Shown in pieces: positions 9,909 to 19,272 of a DNA stretch of 64,000 bases. The notes below the pieces were generated by a model. It was not told the DNA's origin, did not search any database, and was given only the letters and a program-made list of their open reading frames with translations. The stretch lies in NCBI RefSeq assembly GCF_011030405.1, contig NZ_JAAJTJ010000002.1, positions 372,001 to 436,000 of the forward strand, given 5' to 3'. Made by a program: the position numbers and the translations under genes. Within the stretch, counting starts at the first letter, position 1. Each line of letters begins with the position of its first letter. Source of the DNA: Parapedobacter sp. SGR-10. Its GTDB lineage: Bacteria; Bacteroidota; Bacteroidia; Sphingobacteriales; Sphingobacteriaceae.

Positions 9909-10244
9909 ATGGATAAGCTCATATGGTATGCTATACAGGTGCCTGAGGGAGAAGGAAAGGTGCATAGGATAATCGTTGACGGGAAGAAGCTATGTGTGGT
10001 CGTGCAGAATGGGAAGCCCTATGCCACCAGCAGTCGCTGTCCACATGCCGGGGCAGATTTGAGCCAAGGCTGGTGTGAAGAAGGGAGATTGGTGTGCCCT
10101 TATCATCGGCATCGTTTTGATCTGCAAACAGGAAGAGGAGACCCCGGACAGGGAGACTATATCCATGTGTATCCAATGAAGAAAGAAAACGGCCAATGGT
10201 ATGTAGGTCTCGAAAGACCTTGGTGGAGGAGGATATTTGGATAG
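9909..10244 (+). CDS. Rieske [2Fe-2S] ferredoxin-like protein
   Basis: A 111-residue soluble protein with both Rieske cluster boxes: CPHAG near residue 43 and CPYHRHRFD near residue 63, giving the two Cys and two His ligands. It is the single-domain type seen as electron carrier in dioxygenase or nitrite reductase (NirD-like) systems, but no oxygenase or reductase gene is nearby, so the partner is unknown. The ATG at 9909 is preferred because an upstream in-frame start at 9876 falls inside the typA terminator. It is convergent with the racemase gene, with only 13 bases between. Confidence 0.88.
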   Translation: MDKLIWYAIQVPEGEGKVHRIIVDGKKLCVVVQNGKPYATSSRCPHAGADLSQGWCEEGRLVCPYHRHRFDLQTGRGDPGQGDYIHVYPMKKENGQWYVGLERPWWRRIFG

Positions 10245-10257
10245 TCTCTTTTTCACT

Positions 10258-10998
10258 TTACACCAACTTATTCGGATCAATATGCCGAATCAATGCCCTA
10301 GCCAGTATTCGGTTGGGGTCTACGATAGGTAAACCGAAATAGCTTTTTTCGTTCAGTGCCAATGGCAGCTCTGTACAGGCTAAGACGATCAGTTCGGCAC
10401 CTTCACGTTTTAAGGTTTGGACAGCCTCTACCAAGGCATCGTGTGCTCTGTTTGTCACAGGCGAGGAGCAGGCTTTGATACCATACGTCTCGTCATAGAT
10501 GGCTTGGTGGACACTGTCTTGCAGATCATCGTCTGGTTCTATACAGTCTACACCAAATTTGGCCAGTACATTTTTGTAAAGTCCTGTATCTCTTGTCCCT
10601 GTGGTGCTCAGGATGCCGACTTTTACCCCAGCATGGTTTTCACGGATAAATTTAGCTGTTTCTTCGACGAGGTGGAGCAATCTGATCTGGGCTTGGCATT
10701 GGGCCAATGTCTCCTTGACCTTGTCGAATATCTGCGGAGCATGCGCTGTATTGCATGGGATAGCAACGACTGTAGCGCCACCTTTTTCAAGTTCCAAGGC
10801 GATTTCAGCAAGGGCTATTCCAGGGTTTATACTTTTTTTGCCCAATAGAAAAGCCGTACGGTCGGCAATGCGATGGGGCTGCGAGGAAAGCAATACGGGC
10901 AGGTGTTCCTGATCTTTCGACGCTTTTGTTTCTTCGATAATTTTTTTGACAATATCTACTCCGGCCAATGGGCCTACTCCGCCTACAATTCCTATCAT
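10258..10998 (-). CDS. Aspartate/glutamate racemase family protein
   Basis: A 246-residue cytosolic protein of the Asp/Glu racemase superfamily. It starts MIGIVGGVGPLAG and carries the two catalytic cysteines in the expected contexts, IPCNTAH and LACTELPL. These enzymes deprotonate the alpha carbon from opposite faces without a cofactor. Sequence alone does not separate aspartate racemase from broad-spectrum amino-acid racemase; it is not MurI-like in its N-terminus. The 214-base gap to the next gene holds no recognisable feature. Confidence 0.88.
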   Translation of the reverse strand: MIGIVGGVGPLAGVDIVKKIIEETKASKDQEHLPVLLSSQPHRIADRTAFLLGKKSINPGIALAEIALELEKGGATVVAIPCNTAHAPQIFDKVKETLAQCQAQIRLLHLVEETAKFIRENHAGVKVGILSTTGTRDTGLYKNVLAKFGVDCIEPDDDLQDSVHQAIYDETYGIKACSSPVTNRAHDALVEAVQTLKREGAELIVLACTELPLALNEKSYFGLPIVDPNRILARALIRHIDPNKLV

Positions 10999-11212
10999 GA
11001 TGAAGTGTGTTTATTTTATGAAGATAAAAGATATTTTTCTCAACCACATAGGAACATAGTTTTTTATTCTCGTCTTTGTTTTTTCTTTTGAAAGGATGCC
11101 AATAGTTTCAGATAGTTTAACTATGTCAGAAAATTCATTTTCTCATCTATGAAATGCATATAATGATTTTTCTGAAATGAAATAATTCTATGTATCTATG
11201 TGGTTATGTTAT

Positions 11213-12412
11213 TTATTCTTTGACTGCGCCCGGTAGCTTGTCGTGGCTCAAGGCGTTGTATTTTTTTAGTATGTCTACTGTCTCCTTGATCGGGAGAGCT
11301 TTTAGTGTTTTTCCATTACGTCCGGTTTGGTCCTGCGCCATGAACAGCGAGTTGAGGATAGCTTCTTCCGTGGCTTCCCAAACTGCCATAAACAGAGGGG
11401 TCAATTCGTTGTTGTGAATATCCTTTGTGTCCAGTTCCCGTTGTCCATTGACACTATAAGGCACCCGGTTGGCAGGGTTGGTAGTGAAGGCAATTGAATA
11501 ATCGCCCGAACCATTGGCCGAGAATGCTCCGACATTGCCAAATGAAATAAACGAACGTTTGGCCAGACGTTTTAGGTTGCGAGGTGAAAGCGGTGCATCG
11601 GTCGCAATGATAATCATACAGGATCCATCGGCCTTATACGGTTCTTTTTTTTCCATCATGTAATAGTTGTGCAGTTCCCTACCCACAGGTGCACCGTTGA
11701 TATTGAGGACGCCGCCAAAGTTGGTCTGTGCAAGTACACCGACGGTATAGCCACCCTTTGATGCCGGAAGCTTGCGGGAGGCTGTTCCGATACCGCCTTT
11801 GAAGCCCAGGCATTCTGTACCGACTCCTGCACCTATGTTGCCTTCCTGTACAGGACCGGATTGAGCCGTTTGAATCGCTTGCAAGACATGCTCCTTTTGT
11901 ACATGTCTTCCTCGGATGTCATTGAGTCCTCCATCGTTGGTCTCACCGACTACGGTATTGACCGAGCGTATATTTTCGTTGCCGGGCAATGCCAAGATAT
12001 AATCTAGTACTGCATCGGCTACTTTGGGCGCATTTAGGGTATTGGTCAAGAGGATAGGTGTTTCGATATTGCCCAGTTCTTCGATTTGGGAGATGCCCAT
12101 CATTTTGCCAAAACCATTGCCGACATATACGGCCGCAGATACCTTGTCTTGAAAAATATTGCCATCATGCGGCAATATGGCGGTGACACCTGTCCGCACG
12201 TTTTTTCCTTCGACCACAGAAACCTGTCCCACTTTCACGCCAGGGACATCCGTGATGGCATTCCATTGCCCTGTAGGCAAAATACCTGTAGTAATACCAA
12301 AATCACGGGCGCGTCCCCGCTTTTCCTGTGCAAAGGAAAATAATGTGAGGCTTGTACACCATAGTAAGAGTAATAGACCGTTTGTTTTCATCCGTTTAAA
12401 ATGTTTTTTCAA
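11213..12412 (-). CDS. P1 family (DmpA/BapA-like) aminopeptidase, secreted
   Basis: A 399-residue precursor with a signal peptide (residues 1-29, ending SFAQ). The family matures by self-cleavage before a nucleophilic Ser. Here that is the Gly263-Ser264 bond in ADGSCMIIIATDAPLSP, which begins the beta chain. Other family blocks: DFGITTGILPTGQWNAITDV, VVGETNDGGLNDIRG, EGNIGAGVGTE and NGSGDYSIAFTTN. These N-terminal-nucleophile peptidases release N-terminal residues, including D- or beta-amino acids in some members. It stands alone on the minus strand. Confidence 0.9.
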   Translation of the reverse strand: MKKHFKRMKTNGLLLLLWCTSLTLFSFAQEKRGRARDFGITTGILPTGQWNAITDVPGVKVGQVSVVEGKNVRTGVTAILPHDGNIFQDKVSAAVYVGNGFGKMMGISQIEELGNIETPILLTNTLNAPKVADAVLDYILALPGNENIRSVNTVVGETNDGGLNDIRGRHVQKEHVLQAIQTAQSGPVQEGNIGAGVGTECLGFKGGIGTASRKLPASKGGYTVGVLAQTNFGGVLNINGAPVGRELHNYYMMEKKEPYKADGSCMIIIATDAPLSPRNLKRLAKRSFISFGNVGAFSANGSGDYSIAFTTNPANRVPYSVNGQRELDTKDIHNNELTPLFMAVWEATEEAILNSLFMAQDQTGRNGKTLKALPIKETVDILKKYNALSHDKLPGAVKE

Positions 12413-12560
12413 TGGCTGATGAGTGCTCGATGTAAATAATCGTTGCCCTGCATGTCAATAATATTACATCTCGGTTTCATCATTTAAAAAAGGTTTCTAC
12501 ACGCAAAGAAAGGAAAAGATTTGCAATATAACGAGGGCTTTCTGTGGTTTATTTGGCTTT

Positions 12561-12588
12561 GTAGAGACACAATGCATTGTGTCTCTAC
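12561..12588. repeat. Perfect palindrome, GTAGAGACAC family, copy 1
   Basis: GTAGAGACACAATG is followed directly by its reverse complement, a perfect 28-base palindrome in the gap before the M3 peptidase gene. Three more copies occur at 15,689, 15,769 and 24,396. The rest of this gap (12,413-12,649) shows only a possible -7 box. Confidence 0.9.
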
Positions 12589-12609
12589 TTTTATATAGAG
12601 GATAATCTG

Positions 12610-12617
12610 TACCTTTG
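12610..12617 (+). promoter_or_regulatory. -7 box of the M3 peptidase gene
   Basis: TACCTTTG fits TAnnTTTG, 32 bases before the start codon; no clear -33 TTG at the right distance. Confidence 0.4.
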
Positions 12618-12649
12618 TGCCCATATTCTGAGAACAAAAATTAAATTAT

Positions 12650-14764
12650 ATGCAGAAAAAACATTTTATTCCTTTTTTGATCGTTGCATCGATGTGTGTA
12701 GGCTGTAACCAGGAAGAAAAAAGTGATTTAACAGACAATCCTTTGATAGGAGCATACAATACACCATTTGATGTTCCTCCTTTTGATAAGATAAAAGACG
12801 AACATTTCAGACCAGCATTTGACGAAGCATTGCGGCAGCACAATCTCGAAATAGACAGCATTGCCAATAATGAGGAAGATGCCAATTTTCCGAATACGAT
12901 CTTTGCTTTGGAAAAGGCAGGAGGCTTATTGAAAAAGGTGTCGATTATATTTTATAACCTCAATTCGGCCCATACCAATGATACTATTCAAGCTATAGCC
13001 AAAGATATGGCCCCCAAGCTGTCGGCGCACCGTGATGAGATACAGCTGAATACCAAACTTTTTGCCCGTGTCAAAACGGTTTATGAGCAGAAAGGAAGTT
13101 TGGATCTGGATGCGGAAGATGTAAAATTACTTGAAGAAACTTACAAAGGTTTTGTCCGTTCTGGGGCAAATCTATCAGACAGTGACAAGGACAAGTTGAA
13201 AAAGATCAATGCAGATTTGTCCGTCTTGACGACGCAGTTTGGACAAAATCTATTGGCTGAAACCAATGCGTTTGAGTTGGTCGTGGATAAGGAAGAGGAT
13301 CTGTCGGGATTGCCGGAAGCCTTGAAAGCAGCAGCAGCAGAGACAGCGGCAAGCAAAGGCAAAAATGGAAAATGGGTGTTTACGCTGCAAAACCCTTCGG
13401 TTATGCCATTTCTACAATATGCCGACAACAGGGATTTGCGCAAGCAGATTTGGGAAGCTTATCAATTGCGTGGAAATAATGGCAATACAAACGATAATAA
13501 GGAGAACTTGTTGAAAATTGCAAACTTGAGATTGGAAAAAGCCAAGTTGCTGGGTTATCCTTCCCATGCGGCCTATGTCTTGGAAGAATCCATGGCCGAA
13601 AATCCTGCAAATGTGTACAGCTTGCTGAATAGGCTATGGATGCCTGCACTGGCAAAAGCTAAGGTGGAAGCAGCCGATATCCAAAAAGAAATCGAAGCCG
13701 CAAAAGATACGTTCCGGGTAGCACCGTATGATTGGAGGTACTATGCTGAAAAAATCCGTGTCAAGCGTTTTGCCCTGAATGAGGAGGAGATCAAGCCTTA
13801 TTTTAGTTTATCGTCTGTACGGGAGGGAGCATTCGCCACCGCAAACAAACTGTGGGGCTTAAGTTTTGTCGCCTTGAACAATGTGCCTGTTTACCATCCT
13901 GAGGTAGAAGTCTATGAGGTTAAGGATAAAGATGGTTCACATCTGGGGTTGTTGTACGCCGATTTTTTCCCAAGGGAATCAAAGCGTGGTGGAGCTTGGA
14001 TGACCTCGTACCGTGGTCAATATAAAGCGGATGGTAAACGCGTTGCCCCGGTCATTTCGATTGTATGCAATTTTACCAAGCCTGTAGGTGGGCAGCCCGC
14101 GTTGTTGACCTTTGATGAGACCACAACCTTGTTCCATGAGTTTGGGCATGCCTTGCATGGATTATTGTCCAATGTGAAATACCAATCGTTGGCAGGGACA
14201 TCGGTTCCTCGTGATTTTGTGGAATTGCCTTCACAAATCATGGAAAACTGGGCGGAAGACCCTGAAGTTTTAAAAACGTATGCCAAACATTATCAAACAG
14301 GTGAAGTGATCCCGGATACATTGATCGAAAAAATGGAAAAAGCAGGTACGTTTGATCAAGGGTTTGCTACTACGGAATACCTGGCAGCCTCGCTGTTGGA
14401 TATGCACTATCATGCGACGACTTCCCCTATTTCGGGAGATGTCAATGACTTTGAGCAGCAAGCTATAGCCAAGATAGGATTGATCGATGCTATTATCCCC
14501 CGGTATAGAAGTACTTATTTTCAACATATTTTCTCCGGAGGTTATTCGGCCGGATACTATGCTTACATCTGGGCAGAAGTATTAGATGCGGATGCTTTTG
14601 CCGCATTCAAAGAAAAGGGGCTGTATGATCAGGCGACAGCGACATCTTATCGTCAGCACATTTTGGAAAGAGGAGGTACCGGCAATCCTGCCGAGATGTA
14701 CCGGGCATTTAGAGGCTCCGATCCCGATCCTATCCATCTGATGAAAAAAAGAGGGTTGAATTAA
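12650..14764 (+). CDS. dcp: M3 family dipeptidyl carboxypeptidase, lipoprotein
   Basis: A 704-residue zinc metallopeptidase of the thimet/Dcp family. The N-terminus ends in SMCVGC, a good lipobox with Cys19, so the enzyme is likely anchored in the periplasm. The zinc site HEFGH is at 496-500 within FHEFGHALHGLLS, followed by a Glu-containing segment FVELPSQIMENW that supplies the third ligand. The length and the C-terminal block AGYYAYIWAEVLDADAFAAF match Dcp, which removes C-terminal dipeptides from oligopeptides. A strong terminator follows. Confidence 0.94.
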   Translation: MQKKHFIPFLIVASMCVGCNQEEKSDLTDNPLIGAYNTPFDVPPFDKIKDEHFRPAFDEALRQHNLEIDSIANNEEDANFPNTIFALEKAGGLLKKVSIIFYNLNSAHTNDTIQAIAKDMAPKLSAHRDEIQLNTKLFARVKTVYEQKGSLDLDAEDVKLLEETYKGFVRSGANLSDSDKDKLKKINADLSVLTTQFGQNLLAETNAFELVVDKEEDLSGLPEALKAAAAETAASKGKNGKWVFTLQNPSVMPFLQYADNRDLRKQIWEAYQLRGNNGNTNDNKENLLKIANLRLEKAKLLGYPSHAAYVLEESMAENPANVYSLLNRLWMPALAKAKVEAADIQKEIEAAKDTFRVAPYDWRYYAEKIRVKRFALNEEEIKPYFSLSSVREGAFATANKLWGLSFVALNNVPVYHPEVEVYEVKDKDGSHLGLLYADFFPRESKRGGAWMTSYRGQYKADGKRVAPVISIVCNFTKPVGGQPALLTFDETTTLFHEFGHALHGLLSNVKYQSLAGTSVPRDFVELPSQIMENWAEDPEVLKTYAKHYQTGEVIPDTLIEKMEKAGTFDQGFATTEYLAASLLDMHYHATTSPISGDVNDFEQQAIAKIGLIDAIIPRYRSTYFQHIFSGGYSAGYYAYIWAEVLDADAFAAFKEKGLYDQATATSYRQHILERGGTGNPAEMYRAFRGSDPDPIHLMKKRGLN

Positions 14765-14771
14765 TTGATAA

Positions 14772-14800
14772 GCCTGCCAATTGGCAGGCCTATTTTTTTT
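14772..14800 (+). terminator. Terminator after dcp
   Basis: GCCTGCCAATTGGCAGGC (14772-14789) is a perfect palindrome followed by CTA and eight Ts. The next gene is convergent and ends in the T run. Confidence 0.85.
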
Positions 14801-15566
14801 ATTTCTGACCATCAACCCAACCGAATACCTTGTCCAGTATTCCCGAATTGCGTGCATTGCCGATGTTGTTGCGGATTTTGAGCTCTTCGTCTGCTACCTT
14901 GACAAACAGGCCATCAATAGCTTTTTGCGTTACATAAGCATTCAGATCAGTTTGAATTTTTTCTTTTCCCAACGGCAGGCTGTTGTAGGCTGTAGTCAGT
15001 TGCGTCCAATAGGTGCTGACGTTGTTTTTGCCCAAGGCGGATTCGACGATAGGGCTGAATTTGGTGGTCAATGTTGCAGAGGTTGTCCTTTTGAAAAAAG
15101 TAGTGGCAGCATCTTGTTGGCTGCCCAATAAAATATTAAAGGCATCTGTCACGGTCATCTGGGACAGTGCATTGACGAATACGGGAGCAGCTTCTTTTAC
15201 AGCAGATTCGGCGGCACGGTTTAGACTAGTGATGAAATTGTCACACAAGGCGCCCATGCCGACGGAGCGAAGTGTTTTTTCGACTTGCTGAGCTTCTTTT
15301 GGCATCAATATCTTGACGGCTGCGTCTCCAAGGAAGCCATTTTGTGCGGACAGGATATTGATACTGTTGTTCAGCCCATTACTAAGGGCCTGTTTTATAC
15401 CTGTTACGGCTTCGGTCTGTGTGATGGTTCCGGAAGATTTATTTGTGGTCGATGTGCTACCTGTACCCGTTTGTGGCATGCCGGTAGTTACTTGATTTAG
15501 CGTATCACAACCAGAGAATAAAGGAACGATCAAAGCTCCGAGGGCAAGCATATGCAAATATTTCAT
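14799..15566 (-). CDS. DUF4197 domain lipoprotein
   Basis: A 255-residue protein with lipoprotein signal LFSGC (Cys20), then a low-complexity Thr/Ser/Gly linker (about 27-48) and a mostly helical DUF4197 domain containing EAVTGIKQALSNGL and GDAAVKILMP. The domain's function is unknown. The gap on its 5' side holds two GTAGAGACAC palindromes. Confidence 0.82.
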   Translation of the reverse strand: MKYLHMLALGALIVPLFSGCDTLNQVTTGMPQTGTGSTSTTNKSSGTITQTEAVTGIKQALSNGLNNSINILSAQNGFLGDAAVKILMPKEAQQVEKTLRSVGMGALCDNFITSLNRAAESAVKEAAPVFVNALSQMTVTDAFNILLGSQQDAATTFFKRTTSATLTTKFSPIVESALGKNNVSTYWTQLTTAYNSLPLGKEKIQTDLNAYVTQKAIDGLFVKVADEELKIRNNIGNARNSGILDKVFGWVDGQK

Positions 15567-15688
15567 ATGTAAATAATTTGTTTTTTAATGGCCATATGGA
15601 ATGTCCAGATTATTTTCATTCGTGTTTTGGCAATCGTGGACATTTCATATTTCGATTTTAATTTAGCTATAAAGGTAAGGTAAAAATT

Positions 15689-15716
15689 GTAGAGACACGA
15701 TTCATCGTGTCTCTAC
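15689..15716. repeat. GTAGAGACAC palindrome, copy 2
   Basis: GTAGAGACACGAT, two loop bases and the exact reverse complement: a 13-bp stem. It lies 52 bases from copy 3. Confidence 0.9.
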
Positions 15717-15768
15717 ACATTAATAATTTTTTTTATGTCCTTTTTTAGCTACAAATGGGTAATGCTGT

Positions 15769-15796
15769 GTAGAGACACGAGATCTTGTGTCTCTAC
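15769..15796. repeat. GTAGAGACAC palindrome, copy 3
   Basis: GTAGAGACAC and GTGTCTCTAC arms around GAGATCTT, ending 12 bases from the endonuclease-family gene stop. It may serve as its terminator-like end structure. Confidence 0.88.
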
Positions 15797-15807
15797 AAAA
15801 CAGGATT

Positions 15808-16656
15808 TTACCATTGAATCAAGGATGTAACAGGAAAATGATCCGAAGGGTATTTACCGAGATAAGTATCGGTCAGTACACCGTATTTTTTGATCTTAAA
15901 TGTAGGGCTGACGAAAATGTGGTCTATACGACTTTTGGGTTTGAGGCTCTTGCCCCATCCATTGAATGTAGAATTAGGTTCATAGACGATACCCGCCAGA
16001 TCGTGTGTGTCCTTCACCAATGTGCTTTGTGCAAGCGTTTGGTAAGCCGAGCTTTTTTCATCGACATTGAAATCTCCTGTCAGGATGATAGGCAATCCTT
16101 CCGCTAGCTCATGCGCTTTTGTCAGGATGAGTTTAGTGCTTTCCAACTGTGCCACTTTTCCCTTGTGGTCAAAGTGCGTGTTCATAAAGATAAAGGACTT
16201 CTTGTTCTGTTGGTCTTTGAATATTCCCCATGTACATATCCGGGGAAGAGCGGCGTCCCATCCTTTATTGGGTCTTTCCGTATCTTTGTCCGATAGCCAA
16301 AATGTTCCCTCACGTACAAGTTCAAATCGTGACGGATCATAGAATATGGCCGAATGTTCTCCTTTCTTCTGCCCATCGTCACGACCGACTCCAATATGAC
16401 GATATGTAGGCAATAGGGTAAGCATATCCTGAAGCTGTGTATCAAAAGCCTCCTGTACGCCAAAAATATCAAACTCATGATATCGTATCACTTGGCAAAG
16501 TGCTTCTTTACGATCTTGCCATAGATTTCCTGAGTCTTGGGCGGTTTGTAGTCGTATATTGTAGGTCGCGACCCGTATTTCCTGCGCACTGCCGGTCAGA
16601 GGAGCAAACGACAAAAAGGCCAGTAGGAGTAGAATCTTTTGTTTGATCTTTTTCAT
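15808..16656 (-). CDS. Secreted endonuclease/exonuclease/phosphatase family protein
   Basis: A 282-residue protein with a signal peptide (cleavage near GSAQ, residue 25). It has the EEP fold blocks: RVATYNIRL, FGVQEAFDTQ (metal-binding Glu), NTHFDHKGKVAQLES, LTGDFNVDEKSSAY and, at the C-terminus, DHIFVS with YPSDHFPV (catalytic His). The family covers DNases, sphingomyelinases and phosphoinositide phosphatases; export suggests scavenging of phosphodiesters outside the cytoplasm. It is first of three exported phosphodiester-acting genes on this strand, though 300 bases of repeats separate it from the next. Confidence 0.88.
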   Translation of the reverse strand: MKKIKQKILLLLAFLSFAPLTGSAQEIRVATYNIRLQTAQDSGNLWQDRKEALCQVIRYHEFDIFGVQEAFDTQLQDMLTLLPTYRHIGVGRDDGQKKGEHSAIFYDPSRFELVREGTFWLSDKDTERPNKGWDAALPRICTWGIFKDQQNKKSFIFMNTHFDHKGKVAQLESTKLILTKAHELAEGLPIILTGDFNVDEKSSAYQTLAQSTLVKDTHDLAGIVYEPNSTFNGWGKSLKPKSRIDHIFVSPTFKIKKYGVLTDTYLGKYPSDHFPVTSLIQW

Positions 16657-16682
16657 TATTCTTTTTCATTAACAATTGTTAC

Positions 16683-16885
16683 AGGCGGGTATAACACCGG
16701 GCACGCGTGCGCCAGATTTGTGCTAGCGCACGAGCAATGGTATTAAGTTAAGCGTTTTTTGTCATCCCGACGATAGGAGGGATCTGTAAATTAGCCGGCT
16801 AACAGATTCTTCGGCAAGCCTCAGAATGACAATATAAAACAGGTTATATCCTTAACTTAATGACATTGAGCGCACGCGTGTGCTT
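16683..16885. repeat. Composite repeat block (GCGCACGCGTGC and TTAAGCGTTTTTTGTCAT families)
   Basis: The roughly 300-base gap 16,657-16,956 has no gene. It holds GCACGCGTGCGC at about 16,700, CTAGCGCACGAGC at about 16,725, an inner repeat from TTAAGTTAAGCG (16,743) to its inverted end CTTAACTTAATGACA (about 16,853-16,865), and GAGCGCACGCGTGTGC at about 16,868. One repeat family thus appears nested inside the other. Confidence 0.65.
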
Positions 16886-16956
16886 GAATTTGTGGATATG
16901 CATGCTACCTATATATCGTCTAAGCCCGCTTCAACCCCATGCCGTTATATCTTCTA

Positions 16957-17721
16957 TTACTTGCTGAGTACTTTCTTCAATAGCTCCGGTTGGTCAGTGG
17001 TAATGAAATCCACACCTTGGGCGATAAAATACTCCATATCTTCTTTTTTGTTTACCGTCCAGACGTTTGTTTTGATGCCTAGTTTTTTTGCCTGAGGGAT
17101 ATAATCCGGGTTTTTCTTGAATACCTTGACGTTGTAATCCAGCTCATATATGTGGTCTTGTTTCAACTGCTCGGGCGTTTTATCGCCGTTGAGATATTGG
17201 ATTTTTACGTTTTTGTCCAGCTCTCTCAGTTTTAGGCAAGCCGGGTAACTGAAGGCGATGAATACGGTTTTGTCGAGACCTTTTAGTTTTTTTACGGCTT
17301 GATAGCTCATCTCTGTCGCCTTGACCGTTCGTTCTACCCCAAGCTTGTTGGTTTTTATTTCGAAAATCATTTTGGTCTTTTTCTGTTTGTATCCCTCTTT
17401 CAGATATTCCTCTATGGTAGGGATTTTTTCACCATTTGGATGGGTTTTGGCCAATAGTTCCTGGTAGGTGGACATCGCAATGTCCAAACCGTAAAAATCC
17501 TGATCGTGATTGACGACGAGTATGTCATCCTTGGTGAGATGTACGTCAAATTCAGTACCCCATACGCCCTGTTCAATGGCTTTTTGTAGAGAAGCTATGG
17601 AGTTTTGTGGAACTTGTGTGTTTTTCCATGCTCCACGGTGAGCGATGATCTTAGGAGTCTGTGCCCATGTAGCTAAACTTGCACATAAGATGACTACTGC
17701 TGTTATTACAATTTGTTTCAT
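16957..17721 (-). CDS. Secreted glycerophosphodiester phosphodiesterase family protein
   Basis: A 254-residue protein with a signal peptide (ends ATWAQ, residue 21). It carries the GDPD signature: IIAHRGAW near 26-33 (catalytic His), WGTEFDVHLTKDDILVVNHD near 55-74 with metal-binding Glu/Asp and second catalytic His, and a C-terminal KTNVWTVNKKEDMEYFIAQGVDFITTD. GDPD enzymes hydrolyse glycerophosphodiesters to glycerol-3-phosphate and an alcohol. It starts 12 bases after the phosphodiester glycosidase gene, so the two are probably cotranscribed. Confidence 0.92.
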   Translation of the reverse strand: MKQIVITAVVILCASLATWAQTPKIIAHRGAWKNTQVPQNSIASLQKAIEQGVWGTEFDVHLTKDDILVVNHDQDFYGLDIAMSTYQELLAKTHPNGEKIPTIEEYLKEGYKQKKTKMIFEIKTNKLGVERTVKATEMSYQAVKKLKGLDKTVFIAFSYPACLKLRELDKNVKIQYLNGDKTPEQLKQDHIYELDYNVKVFKKNPDYIPQAKKLGIKTNVWTVNKKEDMEYFIAQGVDFITTDQPELLKKVLSK

Positions 17722-17733
17722 GAAGCGGTTGTG

Positions 17734-18564
17734 TTAATTTTTAATGTAAATAATATTTGCAACAGACCTTTCGCCGTGATGGTCGAATTTTTTATTGTCG
17801 GATGGATAATTCACGATGCCATTATCGGGTTGGTCTTTGATATACATCGTCGTACTTCCTCCTCCGTCCAGGTTCATGGCGGCATCACATGCATACCATT
17901 TTAAAAGCCTGCTGAGTTCAAACAGCGTGACTCCATGGGATTGTTTGTTACGGCCATCTATGGTCATGAAAATAAGGTTCTGACCACGCAAAGCCACTAC
18001 TGTTCGGGGATGTTTGTTCGTGCTAAAGCCGCCTTTGCTGATTTTCATGATCTCCCCGCCGGAAATCAACAGAGGCCCCGACCGTAGCACATTGTCTACC
18101 TTCGTTTCGCGAATACTGTCTGCCGTTTGGGGGATTATCTGAATGGATCGTTTGTCGAATGTCAGAAAGGCATTGGATCTCGGGTGTTTGTTGGTGGTGA
18201 CGTTGATAACCTCTCCCTCTATTTTGATAAAATCAGTTGCACCACCAATTTTAGTGTTAAAAAAACCGCCATTGATAGCCACCACAGCGTTGTTTTCTTG
18301 AGCAAATGTCGATGTGAGTTTGGTTTCTTTGGATATACCGGCCAGTCTTAGTTTCTTGAGATGCCGTTTCAAGTCTATTTCTATCAGGTTGATTTCCTGT
18401 TCACCGCCAAACAGGTTATGAAAATGGGCTTGTTTCCATACGATACCTTTTTTTAGGGTTTGTGTTGTCCATGCTTGGGTAGCAAAAGCTGTTGAATCGT
18501 GTTCCTGTGCCGATGTCGGAAAAGCAGCACTCAGAAACAATAAGAATAGGAATAGATTTTTCAC
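17734..18564 (-). CDS. Secreted phosphodiester glycosidase family (NAGPA-like, DUF2233) protein
   Basis: A 276-residue protein with a signal peptide ending TSAQ (residue 19). It contains the family's blocks AINGGFFNTK, LRSGPLLISGGE, HPRTVVALRGQNLIFMTIDGR and MNLDGGGSTTMYI. The domain is that of the mammalian uncovering enzyme that removes GlcNAc from a phosphodiester; bacterial members act on unknown sugar-phosphodiesters in the cell envelope or environment. Likely operon with the GDPD gene downstream. Confidence 0.85.
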   Translation of the reverse strand: MKNLFLFLLFLSAAFPTSAQEHDSTAFATQAWTTQTLKKGIVWKQAHFHNLFGGEQEINLIEIDLKRHLKKLRLAGISKETKLTSTFAQENNAVVAINGGFFNTKIGGATDFIKIEGEVINVTTNKHPRSNAFLTFDKRSIQIIPQTADSIRETKVDNVLRSGPLLISGGEIMKISKGGFSTNKHPRTVVALRGQNLIFMTIDGRNKQSHGVTLFELSRLLKWYACDAAMNLDGGGSTTMYIKDQPDNGIVNYPSDNKKFDHHGERSVANIIYIKN

Positions 18565-18622
18565 ATTACAAAGCTCTCTTGTTTATCTAAAGTTACAGAA
18601 GAAATGTTAAAAAGAGATTAAA

Positions 18623-19270
18623 TTATTTGATCCCGTTCCATTCATCATAAAATTGTTGCAAATATGTTTCCATAAAACGGTGTCTTTCTACTGCTATACG
18701 CTGTGCAGCGAGCGTATTCATGTTGTCTTTGAGCAACAGCAGTTTTTCGTAAAAATGGTTGATGGTCGGTGCGGTGCTGTTTTTGTAGCTTTCTTTGGTC
18801 AGATCTCTTTTGATGGGTATGTTGGGGTTGTAGATTTCCCTGTTTTTGAATCCTCCATAATGAAATGCTCTTGCAACGCCTATGGCGCCTATGGCATCCA
18901 GTCGATCGGCATCCTGTACAATTTCCAGTTCCTTGGAATGAAAGATCACTTTGCCCAACGAGGCTTTGTAAGACATGTTGAGTATGATGTTTTTTACGTG
19001 TTGTACTGTGTCGGCATCTACCTGTAGCGAATTTAAAAATGTACCAGCCAGGGCCGGGCCGAGGTGTTCGTCTCCATCATGAAACTTGCTGTCGGCAACA
19101 TCATGCAGCAAAGCGGCCAGTTCACAGATCAACCTATCGGCTTTTTCATGTACCAAAATCAGCTTGGTATTGTTCCATACCCGCAATACATGCCACCAGT
19201 CATGGCCTGCTTCAGCATGTTTTAATCGTTCTTGTACAAAAAATGCTGTCTTGTCAATGATATCTTGCAT
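18623..19270 (-). CDS. HD domain phosphohydrolase
   Basis: A 215-residue cytosolic protein with a canonical HD metal site: GHDWWHVLRVW near residue 18 (His), ALLHDVADSKFHDGD near 50 (His-Asp) and a later Asp in VQDADRLDAIGAIG near 120. It resembles the YedJ/uncharacterised HD hydrolases of about 210-220 residues; the substrate is probably a nucleotide or phosphoester but is not known. Only two bases separate it from the RNA methyltransferase gene upstream, so they share a transcript. Confidence 0.88.
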   Translation of the reverse strand: MQDIIDKTAFFVQERLKHAEAGHDWWHVLRVWNNTKLILVHEKADRLICELAALLHDVADSKFHDGDEHLGPALAGTFLNSLQVDADTVQHVKNIILNMSYKASLGKVIFHSKELEIVQDADRLDAIGAIGVARAFHYGGFKNREIYNPNIPIKRDLTKESYKNSTAPTINHFYEKLLLLKDNMNTLAAQRIAVERHRFMETYLQQFYDEWNGIK

Positions 19271-19272
19271 TT

